A stretch of DNA of 64,000 nt from Arenibacterium halophilum (GTDB lineage Bacteria; Pseudomonadota; Alphaproteobacteria; Rhodobacterales; Rhodobacteraceae), in contig NZ_VCPC01000001.1 in the NCBI RefSeq assembly GCF_005938225.1, positions 620,001 to 684,000 on the forward strand, read 5' to 3'. This document shows positions 17,166-26,854 of this stretch, piece by piece. The stretch's first letter is position 1, and each line of letters begins with the position of its first letter. The position numbers were made by a program, and so were the translations under genes. The notes below the pieces were generated by a model that saw only the letters and a list, made by a program, of their open reading frames with translations, was not told where the DNA came from and did not search any database.

Positions 17166-17869
17166 GGCAACACACCGGTTCCATCGCTACCGCGACGCAT
17201 AGCAGTGGCGATGGTTTCCAGATGGTCGCGCATCGATCTTTCGGCAGAATCCGGATCGCGATCAAAGATGTTCTGCACCACCTGAGAATGCTGCTCGCTG
17301 TGTAACCCAACAAACTCACCAACACCAAGCCGCCTATAGGTCTGGTCCCATTCTCTCTGCCAGGCGGCTCTCCGGCGAGCGTCAGCAAGGTGGTCGAGAA
17401 GCCCGACGAGTATTGGGTTTGCAGCGACTTCGGCGACACCGTGATGAAACCTGGCATCCGCCGCCTCAGCAACTGAGCGAGTCGCCACGGCACGCCCCGC
17501 GTCCACCAGCTTTTCCAGATAGCGGGCATCTGCCCGGGTAGCACAGCGCGCGGCCTCCGCAGCGATGGCAGGCTCAATCATCAGCCTCGCCTTCATCAGC
17601 TGCTCGGGCGAGACGGCATGGAGAAGCACCGTTTCCCGCACCGGATGTCCCAGAGGAGCTCGCCCGCGAAAGGTGCCCTTGCCGACCTTACGCCAGACCT
17701 CGCCTTCTGTTTCCAGCCGAGCCAGCGCGAACCTAACCGTTTGTCGGCTACTTCCAAGCATAGAGGCAAGGGCTCGTTCAGTGGGAAGCTGGTCGCCCGG
17801 GTGCGGCGCGGCTGTTTCTATCAGTTCGCGCATCCGGGTCAGCGCCGCGTCTTTAGTCCACCGTGTCAT
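17162..17869 (-). CDS. GntR-family transcriptional regulator (FadR/FCD type)
   Basis: A 235-residue regulator with an N-terminal winged helix (GDQLPTERALASMLGSSRQT then VRFALARLETEGEVWRKVGK) and an all-helical FCD effector domain (ADARFHHGVAEVAANPILVG). FCD regulators sense small organic acids. It is divergent from the TSUP permease gene starting at 17952, which it probably controls. Confidence 0.85.
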   Translation of the reverse strand: MTRWTKDAALTRMRELIETAAPHPGDQLPTERALASMLGSSRQTVRFALARLETEGEVWRKVGKGTFRGRAPLGHPVRETVLLHAVSPEQLMKARLMIEPAIAAEAARCATRADARYLEKLVDAGRAVATRSVAEAADARFHHGVAEVAANPILVGLLDHLADARRRAAWQREWDQTYRRLGVGEFVGLHSEQHSQVVQNIFDRDPDSAERSMRDHLETIATAMRRGSDGTGVLP

Positions 17870-17951
17870 GATATCCCCACAGACCAATTTGCAGACCAAA
17901 ACACAAATAGGCAACACCCGTCTCGTGATTCTCGTTCTCGGAAACTACCCC

Positions 17952-18701
17952 ATGCTCACAACTCTGGTCCTAATCATCGCTGGCCTGGCAGCCGGGGCTT
18001 TGAACGCCGTTGCCGGCGGGGGCACATTTCTCTCTTTTCCAGCCTTGGTGTGGGCAGGCATTCCTCCCATCATGGCTAACGCGACGGCGACACTGGCAGC
18101 GCTGCCTGGTTACATTAGCAGCGCCTGGGCCTTCAGAGATGATATTCATGCCAGCGACAGCCTTCCCTTGCTCATGGTCATTGCCATCGCATCCCTTGGC
18201 GGCGGCTTGGGCGCAGCCCTTCTGCTTGCTACACCCGGAACCGTTTTCGAGGGGATTGTTCCTTGGCTACTGGCTTTCGCAACTGTGATCTTTGCCCTTG
18301 GCCCTCGTATCACGGCCTCCATGCGAAGGCGTGGTCGCGCCAAGACAGGTCTTGGCGCTGCGACGATTGTTCTGCTTCTCGTCGCAACATACGGTGGCTA
18401 CTTCAACGGAGGCGTCGGGATATTGTTACTCGCTGCGATGGGGCTGATCGGGCTTACCAACTTGAACGAAATGAACGGCCTCAAGAACCTGGTGTCCTCA
18501 ATTCTCTCGCTCGTCTCGGTCATCGTCTACATCGGCGCGGGTTTGATCGCGTGGCAGCACGCGCTTGTTTTGGGCCTCGCTTGTGCATCCGGCGGTTACC
18601 TCGGTGCAACTATGTCACGGCGAATAAGAAATCCTACTCTACTCAGAGCTTTCATCACCGTGGTCGGAATTACGATGACCATTGTTTTCTTTTTACAATA
18701 G
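17952..18701 (+). CDS. TSUP (TauE/SafE) family membrane permease
   Basis: A 249-residue protein of about eight helices with family features in both halves: AGALNAVAGGGTFLSFPALV and ATYGGYFNGGVGILLLAAMG. Members export sulfite, sulfoacetate or other organosulfur anions or take up organic acids; the substrate cannot be read from sequence. The ATG at 17952 puts the first helix at the N-terminus. Divergent GntR gene upstream. Confidence 0.85.
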   Translation: MLTTLVLIIAGLAAGALNAVAGGGTFLSFPALVWAGIPPIMANATATLAALPGYISSAWAFRDDIHASDSLPLLMVIAIASLGGGLGAALLLATPGTVFEGIVPWLLAFATVIFALGPRITASMRRRGRAKTGLGAATIVLLLVATYGGYFNGGVGILLLAAMGLIGLTNLNEMNGLKNLVSSILSLVSVIVYIGAGLIAWQHALVLGLACASGGYLGATMSRRIRNPTLLRAFITVVGITMTIVFFLQ

Positions 18702-18862
18702 GTTGGAGCTTACGAGTATGGCTGAGGGCGAAAGCAGCACCGCGTCTTGATCACCTTGGTTTCGAAGATCGGTGAACGGAATTCGCAGAAGATACTTCGC
18801 TCACTGGTCAGCCGATACACTGTGCCCCATAAAGCCCCCCGTCGGCTGAGAACCTTGGCCAG

Positions 18863-18976
18863 ACGGATGTCGATATCCTTCGGTTCGAGAACGGCAAAAT
18901 TGTCGAGACTTGTGACCTCCGCGAAAGCTTGCCAGGAACGGCAGCACCAATATCTGACGATAGGGCATGGCAAACG
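18863..18976 (+). pseudogene. Fragment of a SnoaL-like (NTF2-fold) protein
   Basis: The plus frame reads TDVDILRFENGKIVETCDLR, close to the conserved DIFRFEDGKIVEHWD segment near the C-terminus of SnoaL-like proteins. Stop codons occur just upstream and no full gene surrounds it, so only a fragment remains. The match rests on one short segment. Confidence 0.4.
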
Positions 18977-19403
18977 TGCCCACCAAAGCCCGCGACCTTA
19001 ATCGGGCGCGAACCACGATCCTACGGCTTTGACCCAATGGCCCCATTCACCGTTGCGCGCGAGGTCGCGAGGCTTGTCCGAACCACGCAGGCCGCCCGTG
19101 ATATGCACCACGATAACAGCTACGGTGGCTCATCGGCACGGCCGGTCTGGTTGCGACGATCAAAGGGGCCACGTGGAGGGACACTGGATGAAACACTATG
19201 TCGCTTCCGGCGTCGGGCACTTGACACCATATACTTGTGTTTGCTATTATTTATATTATTATCAATAAGTTAGCGTAGAATCCTACCACCCCAGCCATGA
19301 CTTCCAAAAAATCCGGCCCTGTTAATGGGGGAGCCGTTGATCAAGCGGCCAGCCTCCCGTGTGCACGCAGTCGTGGTTCACAAAGTGGTTCACACAGGCG
19401 CAA

Positions 19404-19943
19404 ATCACGCGCATCGAGCCCGGGCCGTCGATGGGGTCTTCATCTCGTTCGCCGAAACGAAATTTCTATTTTCGCCGACGTTGGCCAAAGTCTCTGCGTG
19501 ACGTGCGGGCACCTGAATTTTGCTCGATCTGGCTCCGAAAAGATATCCTCGCCGAAGCGGTAAGGCGATCAGCTGATATCCTCGCTGCAATAGAGGCAGG
19601 AGAGAAGCACATGCTTTCGGAGCTGGCAGACGCCCCGATCAACAAATTGCGCACCAAAGTCTTGGTCCGCGACCAGGTGCGCCTGGGTGTCGCCGGGATG
19701 CTGGCCCGACAAGAAGCCTGCTTCGATGAAGAGGAGAGCATCGGCTATCTGCGCGACTTGGAGAGAAAACAGAACAGTGTCAAAGTCGCGCTGCCACGCC
19801 GTAGCCGGACCCTTGCAGCGGAACTCGGTGCCAGCACAGCCCCCGTTGCAAGTGTTCAGCTGGAGGATCTTAAGCATCCCGTTGTCGCAAGAGAATTGCT
19901 GGCACATGCGCGCGTCGTGATCGCGGCTTGGGCCGCAGACTAG
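19404..19943 (+). pseudogene. Truncated tyrosine recombinase/integrase, N-terminal part
   Basis: The frame encodes about 180 residues beginning near RNFYFRRRWPKSLRD, the N-terminal motif of phage-type integrases, followed by a helical region like the arm/core-binding domain. The catalytic domain with the R-H-R-Y residues is missing: the frame ends at a TAG at 19941, immediately followed by IS3 transposase sequence. Reads as an integrase cut by an insertion element. Assignment is from the N-terminal pattern only. Confidence 0.5.
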
Positions 19944-20120
19944 AACATCGAGCGTCCACATTCGGCCTTGGATTATCAAACCCCGGCTGACTACGCGCAG
20001 GCGCTGAACACCGCAATCGCCTGCCTTGCTGCGCGAGATGAAAGCTCCGCGCGTCGGGCGATTACTCAACTTGCGCCGATCGGCGTAAACGCCAACCGGG
20101 CTCAAGTCGTAGCCGGATGA
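19944..20120 (+). mobile_element. IS3-family transposase C-terminal remnant
   Basis: In the same frame as the integrase fragment, directly after its TAG, the sequence reads NIERPHSALDYQTPADYAQA and continues for 59 codons to TGA at 20118-20120. ERPHSALGYQTP is the well-known C-terminal motif of IS3-group transposases (integrase-core type). The rest of the transposase and its left end are absent, so the element is dead. Confidence 0.75.
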
Positions 20121-20250
20121 CAGTTAAGTGGCAGGTCAGAAATCACCTCGCATCAACTCAGCGACCGCTGACTTTTGCATCGATGTGAGCGCGGCTGGAA
20201 CATGAGCCGCTTCCGTTCGTTGGGCTGACGACACTTTAAAGGAACGCTCC

Positions 20251-20775
20251 ATGAAAACGTCATTCACTGTGAACGGCACGCCGTGCTCGCTCGATCTGGA
20301 CCCGCGCGTGACTCTGCTCGATGCGCTCCGCGACCATCTGGACCTTACGGGCAGCAAGAAAGGGTGCGACCACGGTCAGTGCGGAGCCTGCACGGTGCTT
20401 GTTGACGGACGCAGGATCAACGCCTGCCTGAGCCTTGCGGTCATGCACGACGGCGATCAGATCACGACAGTCGAGGGCTTGTCTGAAAACGGGCGCTCTC
20501 CTTTGCAATCTGCCTTCGTGCGGCACGACGGGATGCAATGCGGCTATTGCACGCCGGGGCAACTCTGTTCGGCGACTGCCGTCATGAGCGAGATCGCCGA
20601 CGGCTGGCCCAGCCATGTCAGCGACACGCTCGCCGGTCCATACGCGATGACCCGGGAAGAGCTGGCCGAACGGATGAGCGGTAATATCTGCCGCTGCTCC
20701 TGCTACCCGGGGATCAATGCGGCGATCCTTGAAATCGCCGAGGAAGATGTCGGTTATGCGGAGGCCGCGGAATGA
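20251..20775 (+). CDS. Aldehyde/xanthine oxidoreductase [2Fe-2S] subunit (PaoA-like)
   Basis: A 174-residue iron-sulfur subunit with two [2Fe-2S] sites: the plant-ferredoxin-type [21 protein letters not shown] region and the C-terminal QCGYCTPGQ plus [10 protein letters not shown] region. It passes electrons from the molybdenum site to FAD. No Tat signal is evident at the N-terminus, unlike E. coli PaoA, so the complex may be cytoplasmic. AAAGGA precedes the ATG. It overlaps the next gene by 4 bases. Confidence 0.9.
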   Translation: MKTSFTVNGTPCSLDLDPRVTLLDALRDHLDLTGSKKGCDHGQCGACTVLVDGRRINACLSLAVMHDGDQITTVEGLSENGRSPLQSAFVRHDGMQCGYCTPGQLCSATAVMSEIADGWPSHVSDTLAGPYAMTREELAERMSGNICRCSCYPGINAAILEIAEEDVGYAEAAE

Positions 20776-21743
20776 GACCTTTCGACTATCAGCGCCCCGA
20801 GACCCTCTCGGGCGCGCATGTCGCCGCCCGTGACGGCGCAACCTTCATCGCGGGCGGCACCAACCTGATCGACCTCATGAAGCTCGAGGTGATGGCGCCC
20901 GACACACTCGTCGATATCTCGCGGCTGGGCCTTGACCAGATCAACACGCACGAAGAGGGGCTGCATGTCGGTGCCACAGTGACCAACTCCGACCTCGCCG
21001 CCGACATGCGCGTGCGGCAGGCCTATCCTGTTCTCGCGCGTGCCCTGCTTGCGGGTGCCTCCGGGCAGCTTCGGAACAAGGCGACGACGGGCGGCAACCT
21101 GCTTCAGCGCACGCGCTGCCCCTATTTCTACGACACCGACACCCCCTGCAACAAACGCTCTCCGGGCTCCGGCTGCGCCGCTCTGGGCGGAGAGATGCGG
21201 AACCATGCCGTTCTGGGCACATCTGACCATTGCGTGGCCCTACACCCGTCAGACATGGCCGTGGCGCTGCGCGCGCTTGATGCCAAGGTCGAGGTCGAAG
21301 ACTCAGATGGCACCCGTCGCGCAATCGCCTTAGACGAGTTCTACCGCCTGCCCGGCGACCGCCCGGATCAAGAGACGACGCTGAACGCAGGCGACCTGAT
21401 CACGGGTGCGATCCTCCCCGCGCCTTTCGGCGGCAGGCAGACCTATCGCAAGGTCCGGGACCGCGCGTCCTATGCCTTTGCACTGGTGTCCGTCGCCGCG
21501 ATGGTGCGCATGGATAACGGCCGTATTTCAAACGTCGCCCTTGCGTTTGGTGGGGTCGGCACAAGGCCTTGGCGAGACCGGGATGTCGAAAACCTGCTGA
21601 TCGGGGAAGCCCCGTCGCAAAAGCTGTTCGACACCGCCGGAGACATCCTGATGAAGGATGCTGTTCTGTATGACGGGCTGGAATTCAAGGACACGCTTGT
21701 GCGCCGCCTGCTGACCGCGACCCTGACGGAGTTGACCCAATGA
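20772..21743 (+). CDS. Molybdenum hydroxylase FAD-binding subunit (PaoB-like)
   Basis: A 323-residue FAD subunit ([20 protein letters not shown] near residues 17-36 is the FAD-binding motif). It also carries [20 protein letters not shown] followed by GCAAL, the extra four-cysteine [4Fe-4S] insertion of the PaoB/YagS and 4-hydroxybenzoyl-CoA reductase type, which is absent in plain xanthine dehydrogenases. This is the best evidence for a PaoABC-like aldehyde oxidoreductase. ATGA overlaps on both sides. Confidence 0.9.
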   Translation: MRPFDYQRPETLSGAHVAARDGATFIAGGTNLIDLMKLEVMAPDTLVDISRLGLDQINTHEEGLHVGATVTNSDLAADMRVRQAYPVLARALLAGASGQLRNKATTGGNLLQRTRCPYFYDTDTPCNKRSPGSGCAALGGEMRNHAVLGTSDHCVALHPSDMAVALRALDAKVEVEDSDGTRRAIALDEFYRLPGDRPDQETTLNAGDLITGAILPAPFGGRQTYRKVRDRASYAFALVSVAAMVRMDNGRISNVALAFGGVGTRPWRDRDVENLLIGEAPSQKLFDTAGDILMKDAVLYDGLEFKDTLVRRLLTATLTELTQ

Positions 21744-23929
21744 CTTTTGATCTGAAGATCGACGAACCGCATCCCGACCACCGCGCCGACGGCCTTGCCC
21801 AAGGTGTTCTGGGGCATGAGAGCGACCGCCCCGACGGATGGCTCAAGGTCGCCGGGGCCGCCACCTATGCGGCCGAGGAACAGGCGGACGACATGCTGCA
21901 CGGGTTCCTTGTCCGCGCCCCGAAGATTGGCGCGGTGACATGCCCGAACCTCGACGCGGTGCGCGCCATGGACGGTGTGCGCAGTGTATTGCGGGACCCG
22001 CGCATGATCCGCAATGCCGCTCAGGGCACCGCGAATGAAGCGCCGGTTCAAGGCGTCGACCGCGCGGCCTATGTCGGGCAGCCGGTCGCGCTTGTTGTGG
22101 CCGCCACCTTTGAGCAGGCCCGACATGCAGCGCAGGCGCTTGTCGTGTCCGTCGAAGAAGACGACGTGCCCGTCCTGCCCGATACGGTCACCCCGGAGGA
22201 GCCCGAGGACCAGAACACCCGGATCGGCGATCTGGATCGCGCCATGTCCGAGGCAGCCTTCAAGGTCGATGCGATCTACACCACGCCGTCGATGGTGTCG
22301 GCCGCGATGGAGCCGCATGCCGCCACCGCCCATTGGGACGGCGAGACGCTGACGCTGCGCGGGTCACTGCAGATGCTGAAATTCAACCGCAATGAGCTGG
22401 CTGACAGTGTCGGGCTCGACCCGAAGCACGTTCGCGTGCTGGCGCCTTATGTTGGCGGCGGTTTTGGATCCAAGCTGGGCATTTCCGCCGATTGCGTCGC
22501 GGCGGCGCTGGCCGCGATGGAGCTTGGGCAGCCCGTGCGGGTCGTTCAGCACCGCCGCCACGTGTTCGAGGTCAACACGCGCCGCTCGGAGACCCGCCAG
22601 CACATCCGCCTGGCCGCCGACGCCGAAGGCCGCCTGACCGGGCTGGGCCACGAGGCGCTGGTCTCGAACCTCCCCGAAGAGGAGTTCGCGGAGCCCGTGA
22701 TTCAGGGAAGCCACTTTGCCTATGCCGCATCAAACCGACATCTTGGCATGAAAGTCGCGCGGATTCACCGGCCCGCAGCCGGGTCGGTCCGCGCACCGGG
22801 CGAGTCTGTCGGCGTCACCGCGTTCGAAGTTGCGATGGATGAACTGGCGCTGTCCGCAGAAGTCGATCCTGTCGAACTGCGTCTGCGCAATATTCCCGAA
22901 ACTGACCCGGAGAGCGGCAAACCCTTTTCATCCCACAGGCTGGAAGCGGCCCTACGCCAGGGCGCCGACGCCTTCGGCTGGTCGCGCCGCCATGCCGCCC
23001 CGCGGCAGCAGCGTGAGGGCGAATGGTGGATCGGCACCGGCATGGCCGCCGCATTCCGCGTGAATATGGTGATCGAAGCCGAAGCGCGCATAACCCTGAC
23101 GCACGATGGTGCGACCATCCGTTCAGACATGACGGACATCGGCACCGGCAGCTACGCGATATTCGGCCAGATCGCCGCCGAATTGCTGGGCCTGCCCCTA
23201 AGCCAGATTGATGTGCAACTGGGGGATACGCGTTTCCCACCGGGGTCCGGGTCGGGCGGGTCGTTCGGCGCGGCCTCGACCGGGACAGCGGTCTGGCTCG
23301 CGGGCATGGAAATCCGGCAGCAGATCGCCGACAGGCTCGGCTGCGCCGAAGCGGAGCTGACCTTGAAGGACGGCGTTGCAACCGTCGCCAACCAGCGCAC
23401 CACTTTGCATGACCTTCTGTCGGACGAGACCATCGAAGGCCACGGCCATGTCAAACCTGGGGACGCCTTTGAAAAGGTTCGTCAGGCCACGTTCGGTGCG
23501 CATTTTGCCGAAGTCGCCGTCAGCGACGTGACCGGCGAGGTGCGCGTCCGCCGAATGCTGGGCAGCTTTGCCGCAGGCCGGATCCTGAACCCGCGTACCG
23601 CCCGGTCTCAGTGCCACGGCGGCATGACATGGGGCATCGGCATGGCCCTGACCGAAGAGCTGACGCACGACCGCCGCGATGGCCATGCGGTGAACCGCGA
23701 CCTTGCGGGCTATCATTTGCCGGTCAACGCCGACGTTCCTCCTCTCGACGTTCATTTCGTCGAAGAACTTGACGACTGGGCCGGGCCCATGCAGGCCAAG
23801 GGCATTGGGGAACTGGGCATCTGCGGCGCGGGCGCGTCTATCCTGAACGCAATCTACAACGCCTGTGGCGCGCGTGTCCGAGATATGCCCGCGACGCCGG
23901 ACCGGGTACTGGCAGCCATGCCATTGTAG
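21740..23929 (+). CDS. Molybdenum hydroxylase catalytic subunit (PaoC-like)
   Basis: A 729-residue molybdopterin-binding subunit of the xanthine oxidase family. Visible features are [20 protein letters not shown] (cofactor loop), [20 protein letters not shown] and the C-terminal [20 protein letters not shown] segment containing the catalytic glutamate. Expected to oxidise aldehydes or N-heterocycles by hydroxylation. The dedicated maturation factor PaoD/XdhC is not next to the operon. Confidence 0.9.
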   Translation: MTFDLKIDEPHPDHRADGLAQGVLGHESDRPDGWLKVAGAATYAAEEQADDMLHGFLVRAPKIGAVTCPNLDAVRAMDGVRSVLRDPRMIRNAAQGTANEAPVQGVDRAAYVGQPVALVVAATFEQARHAAQALVVSVEEDDVPVLPDTVTPEEPEDQNTRIGDLDRAMSEAAFKVDAIYTTPSMVSAAMEPHAATAHWDGETLTLRGSLQMLKFNRNELADSVGLDPKHVRVLAPYVGGGFGSKLGISADCVAAALAAMELGQPVRVVQHRRHVFEVNTRRSETRQHIRLAADAEGRLTGLGHEALVSNLPEEEFAEPVIQGSHFAYAASNRHLGMKVARIHRPAAGSVRAPGESVGVTAFEVAMDELALSAEVDPVELRLRNIPETDPESGKPFSSHRLEAALRQGADAFGWSRRHAAPRQQREGEWWIGTGMAAAFRVNMVIEAEARITLTHDGATIRSDMTDIGTGSYAIFGQIAAELLGLPLSQIDVQLGDTRFPPGSGSGGSFGAASTGTAVWLAGMEIRQQIADRLGCAEAELTLKDGVATVANQRTTLHDLLSDETIEGHGHVKPGDAFEKVRQATFGAHFAEVAVSDVTGEVRVRRMLGSFAAGRILNPRTARSQCHGGMTWGIGMALTEELTHDRRDGHAVNRDLAGYHLPVNADVPPLDVHFVEELDDWAGPMQAKGIGELGICGAGASILNAIYNACGARVRDMPATPDRVLAAMPL

Positions 23930-23946
23930 CAAAGAGGTATGCGGAC

Positions 23947-24534
23947 GTGGGTGAAATGCCAAACGGTCAGACACACGCCTTGAGCGATGTCCTCGACGCC
24001 CTGGAGGCGTCGCTGGACGGTGATACCGTGACGGTCGAGCATGTCGTGGACAAGCTCGGCCGCGCCTCCTTCGCATCGGTGATGCTGATCTTTTCCCTGA
24101 TCTCGACATCGCCAGCCAGTGCCATCCCCGGCGTGACTGCGGTTGTCGCGATGCTGGTTCTGCTTCTGATCGTCCAAATGATGGTGGGGCGTGAAACCGT
24201 GTGGCTGCCCGATTTCGTCGCATCGAAGCGATTGGATGCCAGGACAGTCGAAAACGGCGTCAACTGGCTGCGAAAGCCGGTCGCCTGGGTCGAACGCTTC
24301 ATACGTCCCAGGTTGACGTTCCTGTTCCACCGGCCGTGGCTGTGGCTGCCTATGATCCTGATTGCCGCGCTGACACTGTTCATGCCGTTCATGGAAATCG
24401 TGCCCACGTCCGGGTCGGTTGCCTCGGCCGTCATCGCCTTGTTCGCGGCAGCCCTTCTGACCCGCGATGGCGTGCTCGCCTGCCTGTCGTTCTGCCTGCT
24501 TCTGGTGGTTCCCGTGACGTTGTATTACATTTGA
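23947..24534 (+). CDS. ExoD-like membrane protein
   Basis: A 195-residue protein with an N-terminal cytoplasmic part and several helices (RASFASVMLIFSLISTSPAS; PWLWLPMILIAALTLFMPFM; a final long hydrophobic tail). This matches the ExoD family, originally linked to exopolysaccharide production and alkaline tolerance in Sinorhizobium. Begins with GTG at 23947 or ATG at 23956, 17-26 bases after the oxidoreductase gene, so it may be co-transcribed. Confidence 0.75.
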   Translation: MGEMPNGQTHALSDVLDALEASLDGDTVTVEHVVDKLGRASFASVMLIFSLISTSPASAIPGVTAVVAMLVLLLIVQMMVGRETVWLPDFVASKRLDARTVENGVNWLRKPVAWVERFIRPRLTFLFHRPWLWLPMILIAALTLFMPFMEIVPTSGSVASAVIALFAAALLTRDGVLACLSFCLLLVVPVTLYYI

Positions 24535-24900
24535 CACCTCTGGCGGCATCGAACCGTCTTGCTGTGGAACAGGACTGACTGTTCGGAACATACCAATACG
24601 TGATGGCGTCTGCCGTGGGCGACCGTTTCACACGCCTCACGGGGCGAGGTGATCGCCCGGGCTACAGCTAACCATTGAACATCAAAGTCCCGGTGCATTC
24701 CGGCATGCGGCACCATGCAATAGCTGCCGACGCATTTGCCCGGGAACATTTTCCGATAATCGCAACGCCACATTCTGCCGAAAATCGCAGCGGAAAGTTG
24801 CCTTCAGCAGACTGCCGCGTTTGGAACGGTGCACGACCGTCGCCGTTGATAGTAAAGCGCAGAAAGGACTCCGGGATATGACAACAGGAGATCTCGCTGC
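24535..24900. other. Intergenic region between convergent genes
   Basis: The flanking genes point toward this stretch from both sides, so terminators are expected. No gene-like frame, tRNA or strong T-tailed hairpin was found; there is only a weak hairpin around 24640-24655. Confidence 0.4.
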
Positions 24901-25884
24901 CTATCGGCCGACGCTTGCGAAATAGCGGCTCAGTGTTGTGATCTCTTTATCAGTCAATTCCCGCGCTGCCGCGGCCATAAGCGCATCATGGCTGAGGACA
25001 CCGTTCCGCCAGAGCGTGAGCTGAGACACAAGATAGGCTTCGTTCTGTCCAAACAGGCGGGGACCCTTGCCGGTCTCCTGCCCACCGTGGCAGGCAAGGC
25101 AGGCAGGCACGTCGCGGGTACCCTGCGCCGCCAGCGCCGCGCCAAGCCCCTCCTCCGGCACCAGACCCGGCACCGGTGCTGCTGGCTTGGATGAGAAGTA
25201 AGCTGCCAGTTCCGCAAAGCTGTTCTCTGGCACGTGCGTTGCCGCCTGCGCCATGATCCCGCTTGGCCGCTTTCCGGTCAGGTAGGCGTCAAGCTGCGCT
25301 TCGAGGTAGTCGGCGGGCTGAATGTCCAGCCGAGGCACCGGGCCACCGATGTCTCCGTGGCAGCTTTGGCAATAAGCCGTCCCGGTCAGGGTCGGCGACG
25401 GCACATCCGGCGCCGTGCCGCCCTTGATCGCAACAAGGAAGGCAACGACGGCCCAGACCTCGTCTTCCCGCTTTTCGACGGGCCAGGCCGGCATGCCTGT
25501 CATCTTCGCCCCGTTCTGGATGATCCAGTGCAACTCGTTCGCCTCCCAATGCGCGACGGCTTCTGTGATCGGCGGCGGGGCGGGCAGCATCGAACGTGCG
25601 GTGGCGCTGCGCGGTTCGCCCGGCGCGCCGTGGCACATCGCGCAGGCGGTTGCGTAGTGACCTGCGCCAAGTGAGACAAGGTCGGGATCGCTCAGCGGAG
25701 GCACCTCGTCATCCGCAGGGGCGCGCAGGCTGACGGAATTGCGAAAGGTGGTATGCAGCACCCAGGTAACGCCGGGCAAATGGCCCACCTGAGCAGACAC
25801 GTTGAACAGACCGAAACCCACGACGGCCGCAGCCCCCCCAAGGCCAAGCCCGGCGAGAAGCGCCAGAGTTGTCAAACCTCTCAT
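24901..25884 (-). CDS. Tri-haem c-type cytochrome of the caa3 operon
   Basis: A 327-residue secreted or membrane-anchored cytochrome with an N-terminal hydrophobic segment and three CxxCH sites (CAMCH, CQSCH, CLACH), each in a class I-like cytochrome c domain; RPSGIMAQAATHVPENSFAE lies between the second and third. The ATG at 25884 overlaps the stop of the CtaG-like gene (ATGA). It probably donates electrons to the oxidase encoded upstream in the same operon. An open frame to 26238 runs through the neighbouring gene and is ignored. Confidence 0.85.
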   Translation of the reverse strand: MRGLTTLALLAGLGLGGAAAVVGFGLFNVSAQVGHLPGVTWVLHTTFRNSVSLRAPADDEVPPLSDPDLVSLGAGHYATACAMCHGAPGEPRSATARSMLPAPPPITEAVAHWEANELHWIIQNGAKMTGMPAWPVEKREDEVWAVVAFLVAIKGGTAPDVPSPTLTGTAYCQSCHGDIGGPVPRLDIQPADYLEAQLDAYLTGKRPSGIMAQAATHVPENSFAELAAYFSSKPAAPVPGLVPEEGLGAALAAQGTRDVPACLACHGGQETGKGPRLFGQNEAYLVSQLTLWRNGVLSHDALMAAAARELTDKEITTLSRYFASVGR

Positions 25885-26459
25885 GCCTGCCGCCTTTCCT
25901 GCAACGCCTGCCCGGTCAGCCACAGGCCCGCGATCAGGTAAATCGGCGTTCCGATGGCCAGCATCAGCATGCCCCCGATTTGCTGTCCCGACAGGTCCGA
26001 CGCGGTGCCACAGATATCGGCATAGATGTCGCGCGGCGCCAGAACCAACAGCGCCCCCAGCAATGTCATGTGCATCGAGGTCAGCAACAGCCCTCCCGCC
26101 CCGGCAAGCGGCTGGTCGCGCCGCAGACAGCTGGCCCAGACCATCAGGCCGACAGCAAGGAAACTTGCCTGCTCTGCCGCGAAACCGAGGTTTTGCAACC
26201 GCCCGAGCGCATGGGCGGCGGGCAAATGCCAGCCCCACACCACGACGAATTCTGCAAGCGCTGCGGCCAGTGGCGGCACCGCTGCCCGATCGGCGATGTT
26301 CGGCAACGCCAGAACGATCAGCGGCGCGGCCAGGGCCACCAGCACCATATGGCGCACCATGTGAGCGGCAAAAGCTGGCACGAGCCGATCCAGAGGGGCC
26401 AGCCAGATCATGGCCAGAAGCGCCAACGCGGGAAAAAGGTACACCGGCTTCACTGGCAT
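25881..26459 (-). CDS. CtaG-like cytochrome oxidase assembly membrane protein
   Basis: A 192-residue protein with five or six helices, including AFAAHMVRHMVLVALAAPLI, whose HMxxHM-type histidines are typical of the caa3_CtaG family. Members assist assembly of caa3-type oxidases. It lies within the oxidase operon, overlapping both neighbours. Confidence 0.8.
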   Translation of the reverse strand: MPVKPVYLFPALALLAMIWLAPLDRLVPAFAAHMVRHMVLVALAAPLIVLALPNIADRAAVPPLAAALAEFVVVWGWHLPAAHALGRLQNLGFAAEQASFLAVGLMVWASCLRRDQPLAGAGGLLLTSMHMTLLGALLVLAPRDIYADICGTASDLSGQQIGGMLMLAIGTPIYLIAGLWLTGQALQERRQA

Positions 26460-26854
26460 CCCCCGATCAGAACGAGCGGAAGGGAAACGAACACCACCCC
26501 GATCAGCGAAATGATCGACAGAAGAAACGCCGCATGGCCCAGGAAATGGTGCCGGTCCTCAGCCCGCCCGCCTCGGTTCACATAGTCGCGGGTCTGCGAT
26601 ACGTTCCACTGCCACCAGGCCGCCCACCCGACCCACCCGATGCCACCAAGCGAAAGGGCGCTGAACACCAGCAGCCCGATCCGAACTGCGTCGATGTCCC
26701 AACCCTTCGCACAGGTGACCGCAACCAGCCCATAACAAGCAACGAAGTGCGCCGCCCAGATCAGGGGGGCGAGCGTGATCTTGAACAGGCTCGCCTGTTC
26801 CTCGGCGAATTCGCGTTCGTCCTCGTCCCGGCGTGGCTGATGCTCGTCCGTCAT
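26450..26854 (-). CDS. Small membrane protein of the caa3 oxidase operon
   Basis: A 134-residue protein with an acidic N-terminus (DEDEREFAEEQASLFK) and three helices (LAPLIWAAHFVACYGLVAVT; a middle segment; AFLLSIISLIGVVFVSLPLV). It overlaps the fused CoxI-III gene upstream by 4 bases and the CtaG-like gene by 10. Not a recognised subunit; it may take the place of a small subunit IV. The conservation pattern cannot be judged from one sequence. Confidence 0.6.
   Translation of the reverse strand: MTDEHQPRRDEDEREFAEEQASLFKITLAPLIWAAHFVACYGLVAVTCAKGWDIDAVRIGLLVFSALSLGGIGWVGWAAWWQWNVSQTRDYVNRGGRAEDRHHFLGHAAFLLSIISLIGVVFVSLPLVLIGGCQ

Larger units (their letters stand above)
18702..20250. other. 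Gene-poor, decayed region with mobile-element debris
   Basis: About 1.5 kb with no intact gene. It holds a possible SnoaL fragment, a truncated integrase and an IS3-type transposase tail (listed separately), plus an AT-rich patch at about 19230-19275. It separates two well-kept blocks, so this is probably an old insertion site. Confidence 0.6.

Noticed and set aside
24901-26238. 445-codon version of the tri-haem cytochrome gene
   Set aside because: The extra N-terminal part overlaps the CtaG-like gene in another frame and lacks cytochrome features; the signal peptide begins at 25884.
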